Source: Scatomorpha sp964535405 (GTDB taxonomy: Bacteria > Bacillota > Clostridia > Oscillospirales > Oscillospiraceae). Taken from it: a DNA stretch of 11,302 nt. The number at the start of each line of letters is the position of its first letter. Position 1 is the stretch's first letter. A model generated the notes under the pieces. It saw only the letters and a list, made by a program, of their open reading frames with translations. It ran no database searches and was not told the DNA's origin. Made by a program: the position numbers and the translations under genes. Positions 1 to 6,574 of this stretch are shown here, piece after piece. The stretch spans positions 1 to 11,302 of the forward strand of contig CAZHUG010000064.1 of NCBI GenBank assembly GCA_964535405.1, read 5' to 3'.

Positions 1-1720
1 GGCGCTCAGTGCGTGTGTCGATGGAGCTTGTAGCTTCGTCGAGCACCATGACGGGCGGGTCGGCAACGGCGGCGCGGGCTATTGCCAGAAGCTGACGCTG
101 ACCCTGAGACAGGTTGGCGCCGTCACCGGTTACGATGGTTTCATAGCCGTCCGGAAGCCTGCGTATGAAGCTGTGCGCACTGGCGCTCTTGGCGGCGGCG
201 ATGCACTCCTCGTCCGTGGCGTTTAATCTGCCGTAGCGGATGTTTTCCATGACAGTGCCGGTAAAGAGGTGGGTGTCCTGCAAGACAGCACCGAGAGATC
301 GGCGCAGATCGTCCTTCTTTATATTGCGAATGTCAATTCCGTCATAGGTGATGGTGCCGGAATCAATCTCGTAAAAGCGGTTTACAAGGTTCGTGATGGT
401 CGTTTTACCCGCTCCGGTGCTGCCCACAAAGGCGATTTTCTGACCAGGATTTGCGTAGACATTCACGTTTTTCAAAACGGGCTTTTCGGGGACGTATGAG
501 AAGCTCACATTGGTGAGCCGCACACCGCCGCGAAGCTCGGTGAGAGCGAAGCCCCCGTCCTCCCGGGGTGTTTTCCATGCCCAGCGACCGGTGTGACTTT
601 TGGCATCGGCGCACTCGGAAAAGGCGCCGTCGTCAGTTTGCTGGATGGGCACCAGCGTGACATTACCCTCGTCAATCTCGGGCTCCATATCCATTATCTC
701 GAATATGCGCTCAGCGCCTGCAAGGGCGGAGAGAATCATGGTCACCTGCTGTGATACCTGGCTCATGGGCTGGGAGACCTGTCTGCCGTACTGGAGGTAG
801 ACCGCGAGCCCGCCCAGGTCGAGCATACCGCCAAAGGCGAAGCCACCGCCGACGATGGCGGTTATGGCGTAGCCGATGTTCATGACGTTGCCGACGATGG
901 GCATCATGGTTGTGCCATAGAAGTTTGCGTCCTTGGCGACGCTAAAGTAATCCTCGTTCAGCTTAGCGAAGTCTGCCTTGGCCTCATCCTCGTGAGTGAA
1001 GGCCTTGACCACGCGCAGACCCTCGATCATCTCCTGAATGTTGCCGTTCATTTTACCGAGAGCCTTCTGCTGATTGCGATAGAGTACCCGGCTCTTTTCT
1101 CCAATTTTTTTGATCACGAAAAAGTTGACCGCCAGAACGCAGAGTGTGATTATAAAGAGAGTGGGTGATGTGAAGATCATGACGGCGACAATGCCCACAA
1201 AGGTCAGCGCGGATGAAAACAGTGACACAATGCTCTGCTCAAGCATCTGCTGGACGTAGTCTGCATCGTTTGCAAAGCGACTCATGAGCTCGCCGTGCGA
1301 GTTTTTATCGTAGAATGACAGCGGCAGATCCTGCATCTTGTCAAATAGCTCTGCGCGCAGTCTGTTGGTGCCACGGTGGGCAAGCTGAGCCATTATGGCA
1401 GACTGGGCATAGTTACAGATTGCTCCCAGGACAAATATACAGGCCATTATGCCGAGCATACTTGCAAGTGCGGCCATTTTTTCCGCAATCGGCACTGAGG
1501 ATACTAATTCATTTAGAACCGGACGAATCAGATAGGTTTGAAGAATTGATGCACCTGCACTGATTATGACGCAGAGGAAAACGATAACCAGCAGCCACTT
1601 CTTGTTCGAAATATAGCCGAGCAGGCGTGACATTGTCTTTTTCATGTTCTTAGGCTTGCGGAAGTCACTTCGGCCTCCCGGACCGTGCTTGGGTGCGCTA
1701 TTTTGCTTGTTGTCAGCCAT
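1..1720 (-). CDS. ABC exporter half-transporter (TMD-NBD), consensus-site subunit, C-terminus cut by window edge
   Basis: Second half of a probable heterodimeric ABC exporter in the plasma membrane; 573 codons are visible. The N-terminal part (about residues 25-330) is a hydrophobic type IV exporter domain. It is followed by an ATPase domain with Walker A GSTGAGKT (433-440), signature LSQGQ (537-541) and Walker B VMVLDE (D561, catalytic E562). The switch histidine and the last tens of residues lie beyond position 1. Between the two domains is a linker insert (roughly residues 345-385, containing GRWAWK) of the kind I recall in BmrD/YheH-like subunits. The ATG at 1720 overlaps the stop of the upstream ABC gene by 8 nt and has an AAGGAG site 9 nt before it. 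The intact Walker B Glu with an altered signature (Q for the first G) complements the partner's defects. The substrate cannot be told; multidrug or peptide export is the usual role of such pairs under a MarR regulator. Confidence 0.93.
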   Translation of the reverse strand, partial: MADNKQNSAPKHGPGGRSDFRKPKNMKKTMSRLLGYISNKKWLLVIVFLCVIISAGASILQTYLIRPVLNELVSSVPIAEKMAALASMLGIMACIFVLGAICNYAQSAIMAQLAHRGTNRLRAELFDKMQDLPLSFYDKNSHGELMSRFANDADYVQQMLEQSIVSLFSSALTFVGIVAVMIFTSPTLFIITLCVLAVNFFVIKKIGEKSRVLYRNQQKALGKMNGNIQEMIEGLRVVKAFTHEDEAKADFAKLNEDYFSVAKDANFYGTTMMPIVGNVMNIGYAITAIVGGGFAFGGMLDLGGLAVYLQYGRQVSQPMSQVSQQVTMILSALAGAERIFEIMDMEPEIDEGNVTLVPIQQTDDGAFSECADAKSHTGRWAWKTPREDGGFALTELRGGVRLTNVSFSYVPEKPVLKNVNVYANPGQKIAFVGSTGAGKTTITNLVNRFYEIDSGTITYDGIDIRNIKKDDLRRSLGAVLQDTHLFTGTVMENIRYGRLNATDEECIAAAKSASAHSFIRRLPDGYETIVTGDGANLSQGQRQLLAIARAAVADPPVMVLDEATSSIDTRTER

Positions 1721-3461
1721 TACTTATCGCTCCTTCCTGCTGAGACTGGTAAATCTCCTGATAAATTTTGCAACTGTCCATAAGCTCATCGTGAGTACCC
1801 TCTGCCGCAATATGATCCTCGTCGAGGACGACGATCTTGTCGGCGTGCTGGACAGAGCTTATGCGCTGCGCTATGATTATGATGGTTGTGTCCTTGAGAT
1901 TTGCGTTAAATGAGTTGCGAATCTCCGACTCGGTTGCAGAGTCAACTGCGGAGGTGGAGTCATCCATGATTATGATCGCGGGCTTGCGGAGCATAGCACG
2001 TGCAATGCACAGGCGCTGCTTCTGACCGCCGGAGACGTTCACGCCGCCCTGATCGATAACAGTTTCAAAGCCGTCGGGAAATTGCATGATGAAGTCGTAT
2101 GCCTGAGCATCCTTTGCGGCCTGAATGAGCTCCTCTTCGCTTGCATCTGCGTTGCCCCACAAAAGGTTCTCGCGGATTGTTCCGGAGAAGAGCACGTTGT
2201 TTTGCAGAACCATGCCGATGCGCTCGCGAAGCTCCTGCAGAGGCCAGTCGCGTGTGTCCAAGCCGTCAACCAGAAGCTGACCGTCACTGATATCATAAAA
2301 ACGCGGGATGAGGTTCACAAGCGTGGACTTGCCGGTGCCGGTCCCGCCGACGATTGCGACAAACTGACCCGGTTCGACGCTGAGATTTATATTGTGCAGC
2401 ACATCGTCGCCGCTACCTTCGACGTCATATTTGAAGCTGACGTTCTTGTACTCAACTCTGCCTGTTTTTTCCGGAAGTACAGTTTCGTGACTGTCAAGCT
2501 TGTCGGTGATGTCGGGCTCAGTCTCCAGAACCTCGATTACACGTTTCGCGCAGGCAGAAGCGCGGGTGAGCATGAACAGGCAGGCACCGACCATGAGAAC
2601 GCTCATGAGCACCTGGGAGATGTATGAGAAAAACGAGAAGAGCTCGCCTGAGAGCATGACGCCGTTTGCGACATATCCACCGCCGAACCACAGTACCGCG
2701 ATTATGGCAGCAAACATCGAGAGCATCATGATGGGGTTCAGGAGGATGATGCGCATGGCGGCGGAAAGACCGGCATCGCGCAGCTCATCGTTGGATTTCT
2801 TAAACTTCTTGCGCTCGTGATCTCCGCGCACAAAGGCTTTTACCACACGGATTGCGACAAGGTTTTCCTGCACCGTATTGTTGAGCGCGTCAATCTTTTC
2901 CTGGAAAGTGGTGAACAGTTTTTGTGTCGTTTTCATGAGTAGAATAAGCACTGCGCACATGATGGGGATGATCACGGCGAGCACCAGCGTGAGCTTTGCA
3001 TTTATGATAAGGCAGACAACCAGTGCGGATACAAGCTGTATCGGTGCACGAATCAGCATCCGCAGACACATCATAAGCGTCATCTGCATTGTGCTAACAT
3101 CGTTTGTCATCCTCGTTATGAGTGAGGCGGAGGAGAACTTATCTATGTCCGCAAACGAGAAATCCTGAATTTTGTTGAACATATTTGTGCGAAGATTCTT
3201 GCCGAAGCCCTGGCTCGCCGTTGAAGCGCTTTTTGCAGCCATCACACCGCTGCACAGCGATATGACAGACAGCAGGAGCATGGCAAGGCCGGCCTTCCAA
3301 ATATAGCCCATGCCTCCATCGCCGTTGATGCCCTTATCAATGATACCGGCCATGAGCAGTGGCAGAAATAGCTCACATATGCCCTCGATAAGGATGAAGA
3401 GCGGCGATATTATCGCATCTTTTGTAAAGCCCTTCATATTTGGTAATAGTTTCTTGATCAA
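1713..3461 (-). CDS. ABC exporter half-transporter (TMD-NBD), degenerate-site subunit
   Basis: Full-length half-transporter of 582 aa, the normal size. Membrane domain: about residues 18-310. ATPase domain: Walker A GGTGTGKST (372-380), Q-loop Q420, signature VSGGQ (476-480), Walker B IIIMDD (D500, D501). The catalytic Glu position is Asp (D501) and the switch-loop His is Gln (AQR, Q532). These two replacements are typical of the degenerate-site subunit of heterodimeric exporters such as TM287/TM288; the intact VSGGQ signature would serve the partner's ATP site. The start is a TTG at 3461, overlapping the MarR stop codon by 4 nt (TTGA), with GGAGG 9 nt upstream. The next in-frame ATG (codon 9) is too far from that site. 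It is co-transcribed with the MarR gene and the second half-transporter. Family and pairing are secure; the substrate is unknown. Confidence 0.95.
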   Translation of the reverse strand: MIKKLLPNMKGFTKDAIISPLFILIEGICELFLPLLMAGIIDKGINGDGGMGYIWKAGLAMLLLSVISLCSGVMAAKSASTASQGFGKNLRTNMFNKIQDFSFADIDKFSSASLITRMTNDVSTMQMTLMMCLRMLIRAPIQLVSALVVCLIINAKLTLVLAVIIPIMCAVLILLMKTTQKLFTTFQEKIDALNNTVQENLVAIRVVKAFVRGDHERKKFKKSNDELRDAGLSAAMRIILLNPIMMLSMFAAIIAVLWFGGGYVANGVMLSGELFSFFSYISQVLMSVLMVGACLFMLTRASACAKRVIEVLETEPDITDKLDSHETVLPEKTGRVEYKNVSFKYDVEGSGDDVLHNINLSVEPGQFVAIVGGTGTGKSTLVNLIPRFYDISDGQLLVDGLDTRDWPLQELRERIGMVLQNNVLFSGTIRENLLWGNADASEEELIQAAKDAQAYDFIMQFPDGFETVIDQGGVNVSGGQKQRLCIARAMLRKPAIIIMDDSTSAVDSATESEIRNSFNANLKDTTIIIIAQRISSVQHADKIVVLDEDHIAAEGTHDELMDSCKIYQEIYQSQQEGAISNG

Positions 3462-3943
3462 ATTTTGTTGCCTCCGTTCACAAGGGCGCGCAGATTGGAA
3501 TATATGCGCTTGTAAAAGCCCGAAAGTGTTTCTTGTTCTTCTTGCGTAAAGCCCGAGTACATGGCATCATCGACGCTTCTAAAGGCCTTGATGCACTCCT
3601 GCGCGATCTCTCTGCCGAGAGGAGTTATCATTATACGCTTGCAACGCATGTCGGCTTCATCAGCAACTCTGGTAATATAACCCTGCCTCTCAAGACTCTT
3701 GAGCGAAGCGGTTATTGTAGCAGGCGATACGCCCAAATGCTCAGACAGCTCGCGCTGGGTGCCGACTCCGCCCTTTGGCGCGGCATGCTCGAGCATGAAA
3801 AGTATAAAGGGCTGCCCGGGCTCATGAATTCCGGCCTTGGACATAGCATCTGCTACGGCCAGGCGCCGTGCCTTGTCAACCTTGCGGTAGCTCCATGCAG
3901 GTGAGGAGAGCATGGAACCGTGGAACTGATTTCCGTGTGTCAT
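3458..3943 (-). CDS. MarR-family transcriptional regulator of the ABC exporter operon
   Basis: A 161-aa winged-helix protein of MarR size. Helix-turn-helix: about residues 63-86 (RELSEHLGVSPATITASLKS). It is followed by the wing (about 90-107), which contains the family's acidic/Arg pattern (DEADMR), and by a C-terminal helical dimerisation region. MarR proteins bind DNA as dimers and usually release it on ligand binding. The ATG at 3943 is preceded by GGAGG with a 6-nt gap; a second ATG at codon 11 lacks such a site. The gene is first in the operon and overlaps the ABC gene by 4 nt. A perfect inverted repeat in its 5' leader (3964-3990) is the obvious autoregulatory operator, so the likely logic is ligand-relieved repression of the exporter. 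The inducing ligand cannot be inferred. Confidence 0.93.
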   Translation of the reverse strand: MTHGNQFHGSMLSSPAWSYRKVDKARRLAVADAMSKAGIHEPGQPFILFMLEHAAPKGGVGTQRELSEHLGVSPATITASLKSLERQGYITRVADEADMRCKRIMITPLGREIAQECIKAFRSVDDAMYSGFTQEEQETLSGFYKRIYSNLRALVNGGNKI

Positions 3944-3963
3944 AAATTGCCTCCAAAAAAAGA

Positions 3964-3990
3964 TTAGCAGGCGAATGATTAGCCTGCTAA
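3964..3990. promoter_or_regulatory. Probable MarR operator (perfect 9-bp inverted repeat)
   Basis: TTAGCAGGC (3964-3972) and GCCTGCTAA (3982-3990) are perfect reverse complements separated by 9 bp. On the coding strand the distal part also reads as a near-palindrome, TTAGCAGGCTAA. It lies about 12 bp downstream of the -10 box and just upstream of the MarR ribosome binding site, where bound repressor would block transcription. Symmetry and position are seen; binding by this MarR protein is inferred. Confidence 0.65.
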
Positions 3991-4002
3991 CTAATGTTGT
4001 AA

Positions 4003-4031
4003 ATAATACAGCGTTGGTGAAGATTTGTCAA
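4003..4031 (-). promoter_or_regulatory. Sigma-A promoter of the marR-ABC-ABC operon
   Basis: Reading the minus strand, a perfect -35 TTGACA (4031-4026) is followed by a 17-bp spacer and a -10 TATTAT (4008-4003, 5 of 6 to consensus). The predicted start is near 3996, giving a leader of about 50 nt that contains the operator. The promoter is nested inside an inverted repeat (4008-4043): the -35 occupies the first six bases of the loop, and the -10 starts on the last base of the stem. Confidence 0.8.
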
Positions 4032-4043
4032 CACCAACGCTGT
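4008..4043 (-). terminator. Perfect 12-bp hairpin after the 155-aa gene; probable terminator overlapping the MarR promoter
   Basis: ACAGCGTTGGTG (4008-4019) and CACCAACGCTGT (4032-4043) are perfect complements around a 12-nt loop. On the minus strand the hairpin begins 23 nt after the stop codon of the membrane-protein gene and is followed by ATTATTT, a weak U-tract. A Rho-independent terminator is the simplest reading; the tail is poorer and the loop larger than usual. It might instead, or also, be a regulatory palindrome for the promoter inside it. Confidence 0.55.
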
Positions 4044-4066
4044 GAATAGTTTGTTAATTATTTGAA

Positions 4067-4534
4067 TTAATTCTTGAATTCGAACTTGAGCTTTGAGCCG
4101 AGCTTATGCAGATTGGAGTGCATTTTGGCAATGTCGGCGTTTGACATTGCCTGCCGAAGGTCATCGTCCGGAACAAAGCGGCAATAGGTGTGGCAAAACG
4201 CGTCGAAGTTCGAGCGCGTGGCAGGGGACAGCTTGTTCAGGTAAGCTAAAACTCCCGTAAGCGCGCCAATACCAAAAGAGATTTTTAGATAGATTGCAAA
4301 AAAATAAAATGCAACAAAGCCAAGGCCGATGCAAATGACCAGCCAGATCATAACGGAGATGGTGTTGAGCCTGTGCGCACCCTTGGGGGCAAAGACCTCC
4401 GGTCCCTCATTACCAAATCTGTTTATCAGCGGATAGCCAACAGTAAAATCGAATATGAGTTGGCGAAGACATATGTAGAAGTAGAACCACCCGACAATAA
4501 AAACTAGCGCTGAATACATTATTTTCATTTCCAT
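4067..4534 (-). CDS. Unrecognised small membrane protein
   Basis: I do not recognise this 155-aa protein. It has a hydrophobic N-terminal helix (about 5-25, rich in aromatics), a loop with a PEVFAPKGAHR stretch (45-55), a second membrane segment (about 58-82), probably a third (86-99), and a soluble C-terminal tail. The tail (about 102-155) is mixed-charge and probably helical, with FDAFCHTYCRF (two cysteines, 114 and 118) and a basic end. The start is supported by an AGGAGGG site 7 nt before the ATG at 4534. It has its own candidate promoter and is followed by a hairpin, so it appears to be a single-gene unit between the SDR gene and the MarR operon. Base composition looks more AT-rich than the flanking genes, as is common for membrane proteins. 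No function is proposed. Confidence 0.8.
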   Translation of the reverse strand: MEMKIMYSALVFIVGWFYFYICLRQLIFDFTVGYPLINRFGNEGPEVFAPKGAHRLNTISVMIWLVICIGLGFVAFYFFAIYLKISFGIGALTGVLAYLNKLSPATRSNFDAFCHTYCRFVPDDDLRQAMSNADIAKMHSNLHKLGSKLKFEFKN

Positions 4535-4559
4535 GGCTAATCCCTCCTAAGGCCACTAT

Positions 4560-4588
4560 ATTTTACCACTTTGCTCGACCAAGGGCAA
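4560..4588 (-). promoter_or_regulatory. Candidate sigma-A promoter for the 155-aa membrane protein gene
   Basis: On the minus strand: TTGCCC (4588-4583, 4 of 6 to the -35 consensus), a 17-bp spacer, and TAAAAT (4565-4560, 5 of 6 to the -10). It lies between the SDR terminator and the ribosome binding site at 4548-4542. Spacing is ideal, but the -35 is only moderate. Confidence 0.5.
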
Positions 4589-4605
4589 GACAAAGTTTAG
4601 ACAAG

Positions 4606-4650
4606 TAAAAAACGCCCCACTTTTCACATAGACTGTGGAAAGTGGGGCGT
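4606..4650 (-). terminator. Rho-independent terminator of the SDR gene
   Basis: ACGCCCCACTTT (4612-4623) pairs perfectly with AAAGTGGGGCGT (4639-4650). The stem continues through one wobble pair and CACA/TGTG, about 17 bp in all, to a 5-nt loop. On the minus strand it is followed by a run of six T (4612-4607). It begins 12 nt after the SDR stop codon, so termination of that gene is clear. The opposite strand has no T-run. Confidence 0.92.
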
Positions 4651-4662
4651 ATCAATTTCTGC

Positions 4663-5412
4663 CTACATTATGATTCCGCCATCAACGTGGATTATTGTGC
4701 CTGTGGTGAAGCTTGACTCGTCAGATGCCAGATATACATAGGCACCGGCGAGATCGGAGGGATCGGCTGCCCGTCCCAGCGGCGTGATGCTCTTCATAGC
4801 GTTCATCATGAGCTCGTCAACAGATTCTGCGACCATGTCGGTCATGACAACGCCTGGTGCGACGGCGTTCACGCGGATTCCGTAGGGGCCGAGCTCCTTG
4901 GCGCAGGACTTTGTCAGGCCGTTGATGCCGAATTTTGAGGATGAGTAAGCCGTCTGCATCTTGCCGCCGTAGCTGCCGACCATTGAGCTGGTGTTAATAA
5001 TGCTTCCGCCGCCATTGTCGCACATTATACGACTAACCTCACGTGTGACGCGGAATGGACCGGAGAGGTTAATACCGATAACGGAGTCAAAGTCATCGTC
5101 AGTCATGTCGAATATACTCTTTGCGCTCGTCACACCGGCATTGTTGACAAGAATATCGATCGTGCCCCAGTGTTCGACTACGGCAGAAACCAGATCCTTG
5201 ATGCTCTCAGTGTCGGACAGGTCGAGACCCATAGGCAATATGCACGCATCGGGATATTTGCTGTGTAGCAGCTCGGCTGCGTGCTCGGCTGAGGACAGAC
5301 GGCTGCCGCAGAGTGCGATTTTAGCACCCTCTCTGATGAAGGCTTCAGCTATGGAAAAGCCTATGCCGCGCGAAGCACCGGTGATAACTGCTATCTTATC
5401 TAGAAGTCTCAT
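4663..5412 (-). CDS. SDR-family NAD(P)-dependent oxidoreductase (FabG-like)
   Basis: A 249-aa classical short-chain dehydrogenase/reductase of normal length. Visible motifs: cofactor-binding TGASRGIG (11-18), NNAG (90-93), helix-4 Asn N115, catalytic Ser in NTSS (S142/S143), Tyr156 and Lys160 in YSSSK, and PG (186-187). The active-site tetrad is complete. The C-terminus ends in the family's G(T)xxxVDGG pattern. The closest well-known members are 3-oxoacyl-ACP reductases (FabG), but the same fold serves many keto, sugar and steroid alcohol dehydrogenases. The gene stands alone with its own promoter and terminator, away from fatty-acid synthesis genes, so a specific substrate should not be assigned. 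The ATG at 5412 has AAGGAG 8 nt upstream and is followed at once by the Rossmann strand. Confidence 0.93.
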   Translation of the reverse strand: MRLLDKIAVITGASRGIGFSIAEAFIREGAKIALCGSRLSSAEHAAELLHSKYPDACILPMGLDLSDTESIKDLVSAVVEHWGTIDILVNNAGVTSAKSIFDMTDDDFDSVIGINLSGPFRVTREVSRIMCDNGGGSIINTSSMVGSYGGKMQTAYSSSKFGINGLTKSCAKELGPYGIRVNAVAPGVVMTDMVAESVDELMMNAMKSITPLGRAADPSDLAGAYVYLASDESSFTTGTIIHVDGGIIM

Positions 5413-5443
5413 TACAGTCTCTCCTTATATACTAGTTTGAGCC

Positions 5444-5472
5444 ATGATATCACCCCGCAAATCAAATATCAA
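5444..5472 (-). promoter_or_regulatory. Candidate sigma-A promoter of the SDR gene
   Basis: On the minus strand: TTGATA (5472-5467), a 17-bp spacer, and TATCAT (5449-5444). The predicted start near 5436 gives a short leader containing the AAGGAG ribosome binding site (5426-5421). Match and spacing are good; alternatives in this AT-rich region cannot be excluded. Confidence 0.55.
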
Positions 5473-5647
5473 GATTAAATCAAAAATCTAATTATTAACA
5501 CTCAATACTAGACGAATGTGCTAAATAATGTCGAAATAATGAATTAATAAAGCGAGAACTGTGTGAATAAAAAGACAAAAAACGTATGTTGAGCAGAAGC
5601 ATTAGTGCATGTGCAAAAGACAAAACAGATGCCCTGGATGACAGCCG

Positions 5648-5677
5648 GTCATATTCCCCGGAGAATTGGAATAGATT
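5648..5677 (+). promoter_or_regulatory. Candidate sigma-E promoter of the spoIIIA operon
   Basis: GTCATATT (5648-5655) fits the sigma-E -35 consensus of Bacillus (K-M-ATATT). After a 14-bp spacer comes AATAGATT (5670-5677), 5 of 8 to CATACAAT. Known biology supports it: spoIIIA is a mother-cell sigma-E operon in B. subtilis. The weak -10 and a predicted start almost on the ATG at 5684 keep this tentative. Confidence 0.45.
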
Positions 5678-5683
5678 GTCCAC

Positions 5684-6574
5684 ATGAGAGCTTGTGATGG
5701 TTTTAATAACGCGGCGGGACTTCTCCCGCCGGACATACGCCAGATTGTTCTGGGCTTGCCGCCGGAGCTGCGCAGATGTGCTGAGGAGCTGCGTCTGCGC
5801 GCGGGAAGAGCGCCGGGCTTGGTGACAGCGTCGGGCGAGAGAACACTGCCCTGCCGCGTGGTAAGCCCGCGGGACCTGGACACGGTGCTCGAGACCGCGA
5901 CCCGCGCCTCGGCACATACGGCACTCGCCGGTGTTTCCTCCGGCTTCGTGACCGTAAAGGGTGGCTGCCGAGTGGGACTGTGCGGTGAGGCGGCACTGCA
6001 GGATGGGCGGGTCAAGACCCTGCGCAGACTGTCGTCGGTTTCGATCAGAATACCCCACGAGGCGCAGGGCTGTGCAGACGAGCTGTTTCGCAAGCTGGAG
6101 GCAGAGGGGTTTCCGGACACGCTCATAGTCTCGCCACCCGGTGCGGGCAAGACAACGCTTCTGCGGGAGCTGGTGCGCCTGAGCTCGGACTCGGGAAGAC
6201 GGGTTTCCCTTATAGACGAGCGGGGCGAGGTGGCAGGTGTCTGGGACGGGGAGCCGGTGTTTGACGTTGGAAGCCGCACGGATGTGATGACTGCGGCTCC
6301 GAAAAAGGCGGCGGCATCCATGCTCATAAGAGCGATGAGCCCACAGATTTTGGCAATGGACGAGATAACCTCGCCGGAGGACATTGACGCTGCGGAGGCG
6401 GCTGCCGGCTGCGGAGTACGTCTTTTGGCTACCTGCCACGCAGGCAGCGCGGACGAGCTGGCACTGAGGCCGCTCTACAGGCGGCTTCTGAAGCTCGGGA
6501 TATTCAAAAGAACTATAAGCATTCGCCGGAGCCCGTCAGGGCGCGAGTATGTTTTGGAGGAGCTGTGCAAATGA
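5684..6574 (+). CDS. spoIIIAA: Stage III sporulation protein AA, ATPase of the SpoIIIA-SpoIIQ channel
   Basis: A 296-aa protein close to the roughly 300-aa family size. It is the secretion-type ATPase thought to power or assemble the mother-cell-to-forespore channel, acting at the mother-cell face of the engulfing membrane. Visible parts: an N-terminal domain beginning LLPPDIR (13-19), Walker A SPPGAGKTT (150-158), the family's DERGE (178-182) and Walker B ILAMDE (222-227), then LATCHAG (248-254), a C-terminal conserved stretch. First gene of an eight-gene operon. The ATG at 5684 is the only workable start, because an in-frame TAG (5672-5674) lies just upstream and family members begin about 10-15 residues before LLP. 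No good ribosome binding site precedes it: GGAG at 5660-5663 is 20 nt away. Antisense open frames here are coding-strand shadows. Confidence 0.95.
   Translation: MRACDGFNNAAGLLPPDIRQIVLGLPPELRRCAEELRLRAGRAPGLVTASGERTLPCRVVSPRDLDTVLETATRASAHTALAGVSSGFVTVKGGCRVGLCGEAALQDGRVKTLRRLSSVSIRIPHEAQGCADELFRKLEAEGFPDTLIVSPPGAGKTTLLRELVRLSSDSGRRVSLIDERGEVAGVWDGEPVFDVGSRTDVMTAAPKKAAASMLIRAMSPQILAMDEITSPEDIDAAEAAAGCGVRLLATCHAGSADELALRPLYRRLLKLGIFKRTISIRRSPSGREYVLEELCK

Larger units (their letters stand above)
5413..5683. other. AT-rich divergent intergenic region between SDR gene and spoIIIA operon
   Basis: These 271 bp contain the SDR promoter near their left end and a possible sigma-E promoter at their right end. 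The middle (about 5475-5640) is AT-rich. I see no tRNA, riboswitch-like fold, terminator or convincing short coding sequence there. A weak imperfect inverted repeat (5491-5529) is too irregular to name. Confidence 0.6.

Noticed and set aside
2082..2627. Plus-strand 181-aa open frame opposite the first ABC gene
   Set aside because: It covers the ATPase domain of a well-supported ABC subunit on the other strand, and I see no ribosome binding site or family motif.
3458..3943. MarR protein as part of a toxin-antitoxin or novel signalling unit
   Set aside because: The leader operator, the overlap with two exporter genes and the standard winged-helix layout fit an ordinary MarR-controlled efflux operon.
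5491..5529. Imperfect inverted repeat ATTATTAACAC ... GTGCTAAATAAT in the divergent intergenic region
   Set aside because: It has unequal arms with mismatches in AT-rich DNA. Such matches are expected by chance, and it does not line up with either promoter.
5495..6439. Long minus-strand open frames (314 aa at 5495-6439 and 260 aa at 5602-6384) opposite spoIIIAA
   Set aside because: They lie opposite a clear SpoIIIAA with Walker motifs. Their products are low-complexity (Ser/Arg/Pro rich) with no recognisable domain, as expected from the complement of a GC-rich gene.
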